Shown piece after piece: positions 48,505 through 61,934 of a DNA stretch of 64,000 bases; position 1 is the stretch's first letter; the number at the start of each line of letters is the position of its first letter. Position numbers and translations under genes: made by a program. The notes under the pieces were generated by a model that searched no databases, was not told where the DNA came from, and saw nothing but the letters and a program-made list of their open reading frames with translations. Origin of the DNA: Rallus limicola (lineage: Eukaryota > Chordata > Aves > Gruiformes > Rallidae). The stretch lies in the NCBI GenBank assembly GCA_022605955.1, contig JAKCOZ010000005.1:30852950-30916949 (forward strand). Direction: 5' to 3'.

Positions 48505-51500
48505 GTAAGGATATAAAACTGGTTTTATTTTTGAAGAAAAATTTAATGGCATGCATGAGGGAAGCATCTTCAGACATAATAGAACTAATAAGTAGTTGAA
48601 TGTCACAACTCTGTTCCTTATCAGAATTATTCTTGTAAATGGGATATGGGCTGGACATGAAAATTCTTGAATTGCTTCTTAAATCTCTTTTGATTTTTAA
48701 ACAATCCAGAACATGAATTGTTTTAATACCAATGTGTTGTGTTACCTGAAATTCATTATGTTATTGCTCATACAATTTTTACAAATAGCCAAGAATTCTA
48801 TTTTGTCATGTAAAACAGACCTAAACTCTGTCCATTAATGTTAATAGAGGTTCTCTCATTTATTTAAATTAAATGAAATGAGTTTTTACACACTGAAATA
48901 AATATAGTAATTTGAAAAGCAGTCTCTTAAAGTAGTTGGTTTTGCACCCATGTGAAGATTTCTTGATTCTTGTGTGGAAGCAAGCAGACTGTGACAATTT
49001 TTAAGTGTTGAGGTTGAAAGAGTATGCTGAGTTGCAAAATGTTTCAAAAGAAAGTTTATTTTTTATTGAAAGTAAAAATTAGCCATGATTAAACAACCTG
49101 GCATGCCTATAAGCTGAAGTATACATTTATCTTTAAAATATAAATTGCTATTTTGAAAAAACATATTTCAACCTGTGCTGTCAGTAAAAAAAAAAATTGC
49201 AGAATATAACACAGCATAATTAAGTTGGTAAATGGGATAATTGCATGTGCTAATGATGTGTTTCCATGTATTGCTATAATTATCTCAATGATTTTCCAGA
49301 GCTAATTCATTAAAAAGAACCAGGAAGCTCACTTAGAAAGATCAACACAGAAGCATCAAGGTCTGACATAAATTTAAGATAGCAAGACAACACATAATTA
49401 AATACATGCTTTTGGGCTATCTTTCAGTTTTCTGAATACATAACGAGTTGTGATCAGAGCCCAAGGGGACTTCTACATCCCTGGGTTATGTGGATGGATG
49501 CAAATCTTCCGCAAGCAGATGAATCAAATACGCATTTAGATATGCAGACACAAGGGATAATCCATGCCATTGGTCCCATAGATGGCTTTTGTTATTCCCT
49601 AAGAAGGTGGAGCTGATTGTGATGGTGTTTAATTAGGATTGATGTGAGACATTTACAGGTTTAGCAGGGAATAGATGAGATGTATGAAGGAAAATAGTGA
49701 AGTTTACCTTCAAACTGTCACTGAAAGACCAGACTAAGATTAGGAATAATGCCCAAGGGTTAAATTTAGAGCTATATTGTTTGATCGGATTAGTTTGCTC
49801 CTCCTTCCAGGGATGATCATTACATAATAATACCATATGGTATTATAAGAACTACTGCTTATAGATTTTATGTTAATCGATCCCAAATGGAAGTTTTATC
49901 CCCGTGTTAGTGGAATTCTGCCTAAAAGCCTTGAGAACTTACTTTGTCTGTATGTATGTATACAAAATGTATATATTTAAAATGAGTATTTCTAATTTTT
50001 TTTTGCTACCGTTGCACAACGCCTGTGGCTGTTCTGATTGTTCAACTAATCTCCCAGCCCTCTTGTGAAAACTAACAATGTTTTAGTTTCCATGATAACA
50101 GCTGAAAAATTCTGCAAACTAACAGTGTACAGGATAGAAGAGTATTTTCCCTTTATTTGCTCAGCATTGGCTGCCTTTTGTATTACTGATTACCACCTTT
50201 ATTTTTGTTTATGACAGCAGAGAATGCACAGTTGCCAGTACACCTTTGAGTGTAGCTCATTATTGCACATACTTTTGATTGTCTTGTCTTTTTATTGTTC
50301 TCTAAAGGCAATTGTGCCAAAGTTTGAGAGAGAGACTGTGCTGCTGATTGTTCCTTTCCTTGTTTCTGAGATTCCTCTATTTAGCTTTCTGTTTTTTAAG
50401 TTGAATGACCATATCTATGACCAGAAAACTATTCCATTGCTATATGTATGCATAATACTAAGATAATTTCTGTACAGTCCATCCTGGTGTTTACACTTCT
50501 GAACTTTTCAAGTTATCTGCTGATAGAATCAGCAACAATGACTCATAGATTTTAAAAAATGTTTGTTTTTACTTCCTATAATAAATTCAAATTATTCTCA
50601 TGAATTAATTTTCTTTGTAGTCGACAGTAATTTTTACTATGAGACAAACATATAATGGCAAGTTCCCATCACATTCTGTACTGAAGAATAGGGCAAAAAC
50701 TTTGTCTTCCTCAAACCCTTATCACCCAGACAGCTGTGCATGTGCTTTTGCTGTCTTTATGCTTCGGCTTAATTTAAAACTTTTTGATTTTTTAAAATTA
50801 TGATTGCATTTTGCCTGTATTCTGATTTCCACTTTCACTCATACATGTCCTCTTAAGCATCTTTTTAGGTATGTGGAAGAAGAGAGGCTGACATTTTTTA
50901 ATTAAGTAGTTCTTTTTGTAATAGTCTGCAACAGTTACTAAGCTGATAGTGGAGAAATATTTTTTTTCATTAATAGAACACCCTTGGAAAAAACCAAAGA
51001 TTACTTTTTGCATAAAATAATGGTAGGAACTAACTTCTAGGAGATGGAAGTTACCATTATTCTTTTAAGAATAGTTAAGGTTAAAAAAAAACTTTCAAAG
51101 GACCCCTTAAATATTTTTTAATTAATAAATAAACAGACTTTCATGCCTAAAGACATTTATTCATGACTAAAACAAATAAGAAACTATTAAATATGAAGGA
51201 AATGGACTGTAATCATCATTATAACAAAACTGAAGTTTACCAAAGATTCAGCTAGCTATTCATGGAGCCCCAGCTGTTGTGTTTGCTGTTTGTTTGGGGT
51301 TTAGTTTGTGTTCCCACTTGCTTTCAGTTCTGATTTTTTACCTCTTAAGCTGTGTCAGTTTTCGTAGAGTTTTCTTAATGTTTGTTTTTCTGACTATTGA
51401 ACGTCAGTGCAATGAAGTGCAATGTAGTTCTCTTTTCCATTAAAAAAGAAAGTTAGCCTTTGGTTAACTTCATCATTATCTATGCAGAAATGAACGAAAA

Positions 51501-52212
51501 ATGGGAACATCAAGTTTTCTTCGGTGCCAAAAAAACGTATTTCAGAATGTATTTTTCAGAATGGAATAGGGCTGCTGAATGATTCTCCTTTAGAGCATTC
51601 CTTTCCTCTCTGACAGCTTCCTGCTTGTTATAAAAGCAGAATATAAAGATGATTTCTGTTGAAGAGGGGACTGAATAGTTGCCTACCTTTTAATTGGATC
51701 CAAGGCCTAATAAGGACGATAACAAATGCTATTGTTTGGAAATTAAGTATTCAAAGAAGTCTTTGAACAGTGATTAAAATCTTAAAACAGCATTGAAAAG
51801 AATATACAATGAGGAGATACACGGAACAGTAAGTTGCATGATGAGCATTTGTCTAATATTCAAGCAAATTTTTATGTACCCAAAATAACTTGTATCTCAG
51901 CCTGTTTCTTGAGGGGGTTTTTGTGTATTCAAGGCAAAAAAACAAACTGCCATCTCTAATAAATGACTACAAAGCATAGGCCTTCCTATTCATAGAATGA
52001 AAAATCAAAAATATGTTTGGCATTAGTCATTATGGATGAACAGAAGCTACTGCAGCCAATTTTCATTTCATATGCTAATTTTTAAAGATTAAATAATTCA
52101 AAGAATATACCAACCTGGAACTGGATTTCAATTTGCTTTAGGGCTATTTTAATGAAACATTTAAGAAATTTTAGGTCTTCATATACATTGTATCTTGGTA
52201 TTTTTGATACAG
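48505..52212 (+). other. NUBPL: NUBPL intron 9 (3.7 kb)
   Basis: GT-AG intron. It ends in a purine-interrupted tract before GATACAG, so the acceptor for exon 10 looks weak. No repeats or genes recognised. The stretches around 49200-49420 and 51100-51240 are AT-rich with homeodomain-like TAATTA/ATTA words. Confidence 0.9.
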
Positions 52213-52295
52213 GAGACATTCCCCTGCATGTTAATATACGGGAGACGTGTGATTCAGGACAGCCAGTTGTGATCTCGCAGCCTCAAAGTGATGCT
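52213..52295 (+). CDS. NUBPL: NUBPL exon 10
   Basis: 83-bp exon. Two bases complete a split Gly codon; 27 codons follow, starting DIPLHVNIRETCDSGQPVV and ending QPQSDA. Equivalent to human residues 273-299 and coding bases 815-897. The DIPL-x-x-x-IRE-x-x-D-x-GQP pattern is a conserved Mrp C-terminal segment. The human equivalent of this exon is the one skipped by the well-known branch-site variant c.815-27T>C. Here the acceptor is TTTTTGATACAG with a poor pyrimidine tract; the donor GTAAGT at 52296 is optimal. The last residue is Ala where human has Glu. Confidence 0.98.
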
Positions 52296-55200
52296 GTAAG
52301 TTTGGTGCTATTCACTTTAAAGAACAAAAAGCCTTCCCCCAACAGTGAATGGAGAGCACTTCTCATTATTGTTGTTTGGGAAGAAATGTGTATCTGAATG
52401 TAACTTAGGGAAATAAAGAGGAAAGTATCATCAAGTAACTCAGGCCCTTCATTTTGGGCTGCTGGTCATCAGTTCAGGTTCTGTGGGATCGGTTTTGTTT
52501 CATTAGTCTGAATCATTCAGAACAACAAAGATTTAGTCCAGGTTCTGTCATGCCGAGAAGAGGAAGGTCAGTGTCGAGCCTCATGAGACCTCGCAGCTAT
52601 GGGGGCCCTCTAAAACTGTCAGAGTACCCTTTGGTAGTTGAGCCTAGAAACTATGGGAGAGTCCTATCAAAAGATGTTTGGAACAAAACCTGCATATTGT
52701 CAGTACCTGGGTTGTTTTCAGCAAGAAGTAGAGCAATTTATACACATGGGGAAATTGATTTTTCTGTGCCTTTACCATAACATTTTCTTGCCAAAGGAAA
52801 AGTTGTTGAGGTGATGGGAGTCAAATATGCAAATATGAGGAAGTCTGTAAAGAAAAGCAGTTGCATGTATAAAACTTCATTAACACTGATAGAATAAGGT
52901 TCTTCCTGGCTAGTATTTTCCCTTGTGCCTCTGCTGGAGTTTGCCTGCCAGGCTCTGTAGGGCAGGCTGTTATCTGCTACATCATGTTTGCACAGCGTAT
53001 GGCATGATACAGCCTCACTCTTCACTGTTGCTTAGATATTACCATAAAAAAAGTTATTAATGCTGATAGTAGATGGTAGAATCAATTAGAGATAAGGTAG
53101 AATTTGCACGCAAGGTAACCTTTCTAATATCGTGATTGCTAGGCACATGCTTAAATATTTATTTCCTTCCCAGTCTTTTAAAAGAGGAAAAAAAAAAAAA
53201 AAAAAAGATAATCTAGTATTATTAACATACTGATTGGGATTCTGGAGCAACAGTGACAGTCTTAAAATTGTCCTACATCATTTTGTTTTGAAAAAGAAGC
53301 AGCTGCACTAGGGCCTGTTGATTTCTAATTGAATGCAGTATTTTTGCTAGGCTAGGGCAAAGCCCATGCTGATCCTGTGTGAATAAGGTAGTGATCTTGA
53401 GTCTAGATACTTTTGAAAGGGAATCATTATAATCAATACAGTAGTTTCTATCTGGGAAGCTTGATCGGCAGTGTGAAGGTTTGAATAGATGTATGTCTTA
53501 GGTCAAAGTTAAAGCAGAACAGCTGAGTAAACCAAGAAGGAAGGCTCACAGTATCTGAAATCTATAATAACCAAGAGTCTGTAGCCTGTAGGATTATCAA
53601 TCTAAGAATTAAGACATATAAGACAGTGTTCTGAAAATTAAAAAAGACAAGAAAGTCTGTTGTGTTGCCATCTGTTCCTCCTTGGACTATGTTCTTGGTA
53701 ATGAAAGAAGGGGTTATAAGCACCATTTGTGGCACTTAAGTTAAATGTGAAGAGGAATAAAGATTAACGAATATGTGTGACTCTGGGGAAAACTTTTAAT
53801 ATTCTTCTTTGCCATTGTGTTTGTGAGATGATCATTCTCAGAGAATGAAGGGTATTTTTAGGTGTCACTAATCTCTACAGAATGAAAAGAATTTCCCTTT
53901 ATCCTCGGTGTGTTTCTCATTTTAAAGACCGATAATTATTGTTGTTCTCTTACCTTTCAAAAGAAAAATTAAAATCTTAGCACATAAGTGATGGTGGGAG
54001 AGGTCAGATAAGGTCAGATTCTAATCTTTAATACATGACACCCATCACCATGTTTCTCAAATAAACTAAAGTTGTGGCTATTCATGCATGAACAGTCACA
54101 AATTTTCAGACTGAGAACAATGTGCATAGAGCTGCTGAAATGATCTTTGCTCTTGTCCCTTAAATTTACAGGGGGTTTTAATACGAAATTCTCTGCTGTG
54201 TTTGTTAGAACACACAAATCAAATACAGAATCACAGAACTGAAATAATATCTAGCTGATTCAAACAGTGGGGAAATAAGGATGGGGATTGACTTCTCAGA
54301 AACCCAGCATGCTGTCACACCTTCTAAGCTCTTTCAAGACTACAAAGATGGGTGTTTCCAAGATATCTTAGGTAATACTTTTTTTTGCATATACACCTGC
54401 AATGGGGTTTAACGTGCCTTGTTGATATATATAAAAGTAGAGCTGTCACTCTGCACTAGGATTTTAAAATGTGTAAACAAACTTGTCTAAATTTGTTATT
54501 TTAAAGCTTATATGCAGTTGGTTGAAAAGGGATGTTTCCTTTTCAGAACTGGCAAGGATTACTAACAACCAAACCAACCTTTCCAGAGAAAAGAAAATTA
54601 CTTGTAGAATTGTGCATGTGTGAACTTAGTTCTTCCTCAGGGAAAGCACAGAATACATAAGACCTGTCTACTGTCAGAAAGGGATGACTAAATAGCTAAA
54701 GGATGTGAATGGTCAGGCTTCTCTTCTGATGAAGCTTCAGACAGTCCCTAAGTAGAAATAAACAGTGCTGGTAAAGTGGTTTTGCTCTTGGTATAACACT
54801 GTCCAAGTTAGTGTTTTTTTCAGCTTACTTGTTTGAATTGGGAATCTTTTTTTTAAAACACTCTTCATGTTAGCACAACTGGCAGGGACTAGTCTGACAG
54901 AAAGAGCAGACAGACCACAGCAACTGGGAGGGATCTAAGATCCTCTACAGGAAGCTAGTAAGTTCTTAGTTTAATCAACAGTGAGGACTTACCAGACCCT
55001 TCTGGAGATAACTGAGCCTTGGAAGAATTCTCCTCCTCCATCATGCCTTGGGGGCAGATTGGCTGACTAGGGCTTCAGATTTTTTGCTCACCCAAACATA
55101 GGAGAGAGTCTCTAGACAGCAAAGGCTAGTATAGGAAAATCGGGAACAATGGTGAAATAGGGGAAAAAAGAATGGAAAAGGGTAGAATAGGGAAAAGAAA

Positions 55201-58200
55201 TGAGGAATCACTGAAACCAGCTGGGGTTGATCATGCTTGGGTGTTAAGGACCCTTCTAGGGATCATGAGAAGGAACCAGCAGCCAAACAGGTGTTTGAAA
55301 GAGGCATCCTGAAATTTGAGAATAAGAACACTAGAAACACAATGAGATACAGCAGTTGCAGCGGAGTCATTCTTCTACCAAATGGGTTGTTCAAATGCCC
55401 TCTGAACTCTCTGTCACTACTAGGGGTAAAAGTAACTAGAGGTTCTGTAGAACACCTCTATCTGTGAGTGCAAAACCCTGAGACATACGGGACAGTTGGT
55501 GGTTATCTTGTGAGGACTTCTTGCTAGAAACTTTTGGGTATATCACAGCCTTGATGTCCCAGTGAATTTTCTAATGCCTTGCCAGAAGAGACAGGCTGAC
55601 TGTGGCTGTTGAGCACCAGACTCTCATCTACCTCAAGCTCAAAGAAGCAGCTCAAGCAAGTACAAAATACATTTGTCTTAGAAGGTGGATGGATACACTG
55701 CTAAAAGCTAGGGAGTCTTGTTGGAAATAGACGTTTCAGGGAGGAGACCTGCAGAAGGCTGAGCAAGCAGTCAATGTCTCATCTTCTCTTGGTAATGAGG
55801 TGATTAAAAAAAAAAAGAACTGTGGAGGAGAGATGATATACCTCTAAGGTTCAGCAGGGATAATGTACTCAAGATAGCAGAGAAGTCATGAAAGAATTAA
55901 GTTTAGATTTCACCATTTTTCCATTATTAAAGAGATGGTGAGCCCGCATGTCAGAAAGTATTAAGAGGATGACTATTTTTTGAAGATAAAACCAAATTCC
56001 AGGAAACACATAATGGTCACTTGGTTCCTTAGCTTTTTCTTGCCACATACTGTTATGGAAAACAGACAGAATCTATTCAGGAAAACTATGTGGAGTTCAC
56101 CTTCTTGCTGGGTAAAAATCAAGTGGACTGTTGGGAAAGCAGGAGAAAATGAAAGAGAGCAAACCCAGTGAATCGTGTATTGCTTAGAGTGTTGGATCCT
56201 TACATTGCATGGCCTTTTGCAGGTAGGCATAAACTTGGATGCAGTGTGGTGAGGCATTTATGACTTGGGTAGGAGGAGAGCCAAAACTTGTCCTGGAGCA
56301 AGGAAGCCAGGATGTGTGGCTGAAAAACATGCTTAATGTCATCTTATCCAGCTTGCAGTAAAGCCCAGCATACGAAGGAAACCCTACGTGCTTCTTGGGA
56401 GAGCTTCTGTTGCTGTCCATTTCACATTTAATAATACGAGATGTATTCAGCCTGCTTTTGGATTTCATATGTACTGGTGAAGGATTTTGTGACCAGTAAA
56501 TTGCAGACATATCCATAAGGGGAGAGAAAAAGCTCAGTCAGGTGGAAAGCAGGGGCACAAAGCATCAGATGTCTGACGTAGCAGAGAAGAGTATGTCTGG
56601 TTAAAAATCCCTTTTCAATTAAATTAGAAATGTTACAGGCCTTACTGTCGTATTATCCAAAGAAACAGGTAGAATTGGTATTCAGAAATACTTTTTTGGG
56701 GAGCTTTATGAAAGAATGTGTGAGCTGGGTAGAAATGCACAATGTTTAAAGCTTGTGAGAAATGGTCGGAGAGAAAATGTGAAGTAGTTGTAGCAAATGA
56801 TGTTTGCTGCTGTTCAGCGGTCATCTATAATTCCATTTAAAGAGTGGTCTCTCCAGGGTGCAGTGCCCTTAAAAGAAAAGCAAACCCTGAAGAAGGCTGC
56901 ATAATATGATTTAAAATGTGTTATCCGCAAGGGTTCCTTTGAATGTTTGCAGTAACGTGTAATGTTTGGTATGTGTAGGTTTGAACCCTTCATTTGGGGT
57001 GTAGATAGTACAGTGCATCATCAGACCCTCATTTACGCTTCACTCCACTGAAGAAAATGCTGAGTGGTGAGATAGTCTGTGTGAAGGATGTCACTGTATT
57101 GCATTTGAATTGCACTGTTCTACTTAACCACATTTTCAGGACAGGATGTCTTTTTTGATGTACATAATGGCACCTGAGTGATGTAGATGCATAATGGTAC
57201 CTTGGGGCTAACAGTGTTTCCCAGCTGAGGCTACCTCAGGATGGTTTGGCTTTTGCAACTGCTGATATACAGGATTAACAGGAAATTTCCCATGGGCTCT
57301 AAGGAATATATATATTTTTTTAAGGAAACTAAATTCAGGAAGCATACAATTTACTTGTCTGTCTCCTCCATTTCATCTTGTAATCTGTGAGTTGACCATC
57401 CACTTTCTGGGCCTAGACTTCATTGCAGCTTGGCTGGACTTACCAATACATGCAAAGAAGCACCTTATGGTAGAACTGCCTAGGGAAGACACAGTGGAAA
57501 GTTTCTGGGCCTCCTGCAGCAATCAAAAATGTCTCTGGGTGACAAGAAGCTTTTATCTGAAGTGGAAGTTTGTTTAAACCTTGGTTTATCATTGGGCTTC
57601 TAGAATGTTCTGATTTGACCACTGCAAAATACAGACATCTTAAGGAAGCTCAAGGCATGCACAAGGCATGTGTCAAAGTAACAAGCAATTTCCATAAAAA
57701 TTAAAACTTTAAAAATCTAATTGAACTGGAAAATGAACTGTGGTTGAGCAAAGAGAATGCTCGAACAAAAGCTATCACCTATCATAGCTACCATCTGCAT
57801 GGGAATAAAGTCTAGTGTTTGTCCTTGTGATAGTCACTGTTTGATTAGTTGCTCATTTCTCATGGTTGCCAGTTTCCTTTAGCAATGGATAAAGTAGAAA
57901 CCCCTAACAACTCAGCTGAGCAGATTTAAATACTTTATCCTTCTTTACAGCTATAGTAGCATCCACAGCATTTGATAATCCAGACAGTCAGGGCTTGCAT
58001 AGATTCTCCCTTGGATTGCTGGGCTAGGTAAAGAATCTTAATAGTTTTGGAGTCTTTCAATCCCAAACAAAAGTTAGAAAGCATGTCAGTACTGGAATCT
58101 ACACTCTGTGGTGTACTTGGCCTGCAACCAAGTCACGGGATCAGTATGCTTTTCTGAGTTGCTGGTCTGAAGTTGTTTGTGGTGCCTTGGGTAGAGGCAA

Positions 58201-61200
58201 ATGTGATGCTGGCTCCTACCTGTTTTGACTTTGTTGATGGGTAAATTGTATTCTGTATTTGTCTGGTCATTGTATGAGACACTGAAAGCCACTGTGGTAA
58301 GCTGTTTGCAAGCTAAAATCTGCACTTCAGTGAAGGGCAAACTAGCAGGTCAAGCCAAGCCAATTGAATCCATGAGAACAGGGCAGAGTCAGCTGTGACC
58401 TGTACGGTCAGTTTGCAGCAATCTTAGCAGTGATGCATACTTCCCTCATGGGTAAGACTTTTAAGAAGAATGAAGTGCCATAACCAAAGGGCTCACATTT
58501 CACTGGGATTACCGTAGGGCTTAATTAGATGAGCTAATAAAAAGACTTGCAGTCTAAATCTACCTCATGTCTATTATCCCATGACAGAGTAATGAATCAG
58601 GATGTTCTGATTATTTAGGCCAAGCAGGACTTTTGAGCCCTTTTCCTGATGAACTTCATTACAAGTTCTCCATTTCTTACTTCAAGATCTAATGCTGTCA
58701 TTAGTCACTTCATCATCTACTATGCCCTCTCTGCCCTAAGAAGGTTTCTGATTTAAAGAATGCTGCAGTCTTCTCTGGCAGTGTTTGTACCAGTGTTTGA
58801 GAGGTGAATAGTCTCTTGTGGCCATTATCCAGCTCCTTCATCTTTGAACATCAGATTCCACCTCTGCCTTTGCCTTCCCCAGTGCTGCTCTCAGACCCCA
58901 CCTCTTCTTCATCCTCTCAAAGCAGGGAGAATGTTTGGCATCCAGCTAACTGTTACGTAACTGTTAAATAGAAAGTTGTCCATCTGCAAATAAGTGCTTT
59001 CAGAAAGACAGTTATTAAACCCCTCCTGTGGAGCATAAATGGGAAAGCTGGTCACTACAGTTCATTTTTATCATATTAAAATTAAAGTGGCTGTGAATGA
59101 TGAATAAGAAGTCATCCTTCTCCTCTGGCTTTCCACCCAAAAAGGAAATAAAAGCCCTCTCCTTTTAATTTGCAACTGATCTTCTTTTGTTTAGTGATAA
59201 TAAAGATCTGAACTGAGCTATGCTGTCTGTCTACAGATGCCACATTGAAAAGATCTTGAGTAGGAGAAACCATTCCATGTATGTAGGGGTGTTTGTTGGG
59301 GTTTTTTTTTAGTGTATTGAAAGGTGTCTTCACATTGGCTGAGATTCCATTTAGACCTTTTACAGATGTTGATGTATGTTACTGCTGATAGACAGGTCCT
59401 TGCTCATAGCTGAATGATTTGCTCAAAGATAAAAAGCTAAGGCTCAAAACATTTGTTTTTGTCAAAGACAGGTAGAGCTCTGTAAGGACACTTAGGAGAT
59501 ACTGGGCTGTTCAGCATAGGAAGTAGTGATCTAGGAAAACAAAACAAAAAAAGGGATATATGCATGTAAGACTGATTGCTGGTAGCACTGAGGCTAGTTA
59601 ATACTGGCATGCTGGCTATGGAGTTGTACCAAGAACCTCCTAGAACTCTGTCATCTGAGGACCCTTGCTGATGGTGTCTTTGGCTGGATTGAATGAGACT
59701 CCCTGAAGTACTGTTTGACTCAGTTTGAACAATGCAGCTAGTCCGTGTCCTGTGTGAGCGTTACAGCATATGCTTGATCCATTGCTGGTGTTTCTCTTGA
59801 TATATATACAAAACATCACCTGTATTGACTATGTACAGAAACGTTATTTCTGCTGTTAGTATTTCTGCCCCTGCAGGAACAGTTTCTATGGTGTGTTTAT
59901 TCTGTGTATAATTTGGTCAAGTCTGAAGCAGGAACAGCCTTGCCAGTCTCTAGAAGGGGCCAGATTTACCACACATTGTCTCATTAAAACACATTAATTC
60001 ATCTCTGCAAAGGGGGAGCTGCCTGCAAGAGTCTTCAAGATAGTCCAGAATTCCCACCTGAAGCCCTCCTACACCGATTAATCAAATACTTAACTACAAC
60101 AGCAGCTTGACTTCAGTCAATCGCCTTATTTCACATTGGTCAATTATCTCATTTAGGCAGGTGGCTATCTGGGGTGTAGCTGGACTACCCAGAGAATTAA
60201 TAGCTACGTGGTAGTGGGTCTTGTACATGGATGGACACAGCTGTTATGCCATAGGAGGAGTTTGAATTCCATGCTTGTGACTTAAGTTCTTAAAGTTCTT
60301 GCCACAGTGTCATGCATACGGGAGAAAGTGATTCTAGCTTGGTGTCTGCATTCCTTACAGGCTCAGACAATGTCTTTAGTGTTAAATGTGAGCGCTACAA
60401 GGTGCTGAGGCTGGGAGTGCCAGAAAGTAGGAGAGAGGAGAGGTTAGGGGTACCTGGCACTGCAAAAGGTTCAGACCAGTGACAGTTGGAGCTTGTGACC
60501 CAAGTGAGAGACAGACCTTCTCGCACACCCGAAGCTCCAGCTTCAGGCATTGGTCAGCCTGTTTGGTGTTTTAAAGGCTCATCAGACATACAAGGTCTAA
60601 CTGGAGGTTAATGCCATCTAACCGTGCTGCAGGAGGCAGGAGAGATCAGTGCAGTAGGGAATATTCTGGGGATTTCTTGTAAAACAGGGAAGGATGTCGA
60701 TGTGGACTCCATGCAGACTTGCTTTGCGCAGGTGATGTAGCTTGGTTACAGTCTAACAGAGTAGGAGCCAGCTGAATGGCAGGGGAGTTCTCTGTTGTGT
60801 TAGACAAACACAATGCACAAGCTGGAAATTGAAGCATGACAAATTCAAATTACAGATAAGGTGTACATTTTTAACAATGGAAGTAATATGTCTCTGCAAC
60901 AACATAAAAGAGATTATATTACACAAAGAGATACTCTTTTAGTTGAAAATCTTTGTATCAAGATCAGAGACCTTTCTGAAAGGCATGTTCCCTTTTGACT
61001 ACAAGTTGTTGTGCTTGGTACAGGAATTACTTGGTTTCATTTTGTGTTTTGTTCTGTGTTGGACCTTAGGCAATGTTTTATACATGGCTCTTGACATTAA
61101 ATCTCTGAATACTTGATGTTAGACTGATCATGGTCCTAGCTGTGTCATGCTTTTAGAGATGTTAAAAGAAGTACAGTTATTTGGGTCACCCCTGATAGTC

Positions 61201-61871
61201 TTACAGTTCTGTGTTCTTTAACCCTCCAGCTGATGGTATCTGACCAGATGCCACAGGTTGGTGTGAGGGAGATTTTGCTGTGTGAATTCTGGTGTGACAG
61301 AATTAGTTCTTTCCAACATCCACTTAGGTCTTTTGAAAAGATCCTTTTTTTTGAAAATACTTTAAACTTTAATGTCTACATATAAAATTCTGTAGTGTAG
61401 TCTAGTCTGCAATGAATTAATTATCTCAAAAAATGTTTTTTGAATGTTGTTGTTTTCTTTGATTCTTTGTCTCAATCTTGTGCGTGGTGCAGCTCAGTCC
61501 TCAGGGTGAGGGAAGCTTGTAGTTAATAGTACCTGTGGGACTAGAACTCTCTAGTCCTTCCTTTTCAACATTTCTCCTCTAGAAGAATATTGATCCCATT
61601 TGCTGTTTAAGACAAATTATTCAGTCGAGTTCTACACTCAGAATAACACCAGAGTTAAATTTTACAGTATTTTAAATAATGTAAACTAATACTTACATAT
61701 TAACACATCATTTTTCCTGAACACAAAACTGGCTAAACGGAACTGTAACGTTTTTGGTTTTGTTTTTCTTGTTCTTTGAGGGTGTGTGAAAGAATAAATA
61801 CCTAATGAAATGTAAAATACGTCTTGTTATATAAAATAAAAGGTCCTAAATACATGTTTCTGTTTTTACAG
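52296..61871 (+). other. NUBPL: NUBPL intron 10 (9.6 kb)
   Basis: GT-AG intron ending in TGTTTTTACAG. I recognise no mobile element or gene in it. The section 54880-60840 is somewhat less AT-rich than the flanks and has many short open frames on both strands, none with a recognised domain. An A-run of about 20 bp lies at 53189-53208. Confidence 0.88.
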
Positions 61872-61934
61872 GCTAAAGCCTATCTGAATGTAGCTATGGA
61901 AATAGTAAGACGGCTGCCAGTACCTACTGCTTGA
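61872..61934 (+). CDS. NUBPL: NUBPL exon 11, C-terminus and stop
   Basis: 63-bp coding part of the last exon: 20 codons (AKAYLNVAMEIVRRLPVPTA) and a TGA stop at 61932-61934. Equivalent to human residues 300-319, so the protein ends at the same position as in human. This is the amphipathic C-terminal helix of the family (AKAYL...A-E-VRRLP). The acceptor is TGTTTTTACAG (61861-61871). Exon 10 ends on a codon boundary, so the reading frame enters in phase 0. Confidence 0.97.
   Translation, partial: AKAYLNVAMEIVRRLPVPTA

Noticed and set aside
48405..48599. Frame starting at the internal ATG in exon 9 and running into the intron
   Set aside because: It is the NUBPL exon read through the donor; the intron part has no similarity to anything expected.
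52454..52780. 108-aa + strand frame just after exon 10
   Set aside because: It lies wholly in intron 10, exon 10 has an optimal donor, and exon 11 restores the expected C-terminus; no domain seen.
54222..54245. Short CAGAATCACAGAAC word resembling the reverse complement of a CR1 3' end
   Set aside because: The sequence to its right does not continue into the CR1 tail, so one short word is not enough.
57392..57577. 61-aa frame considered as a retroviral integrase remnant
   Set aside because: No conserved catalytic or zinc-binding pattern is present, and no neighbouring frame continues such a protein.
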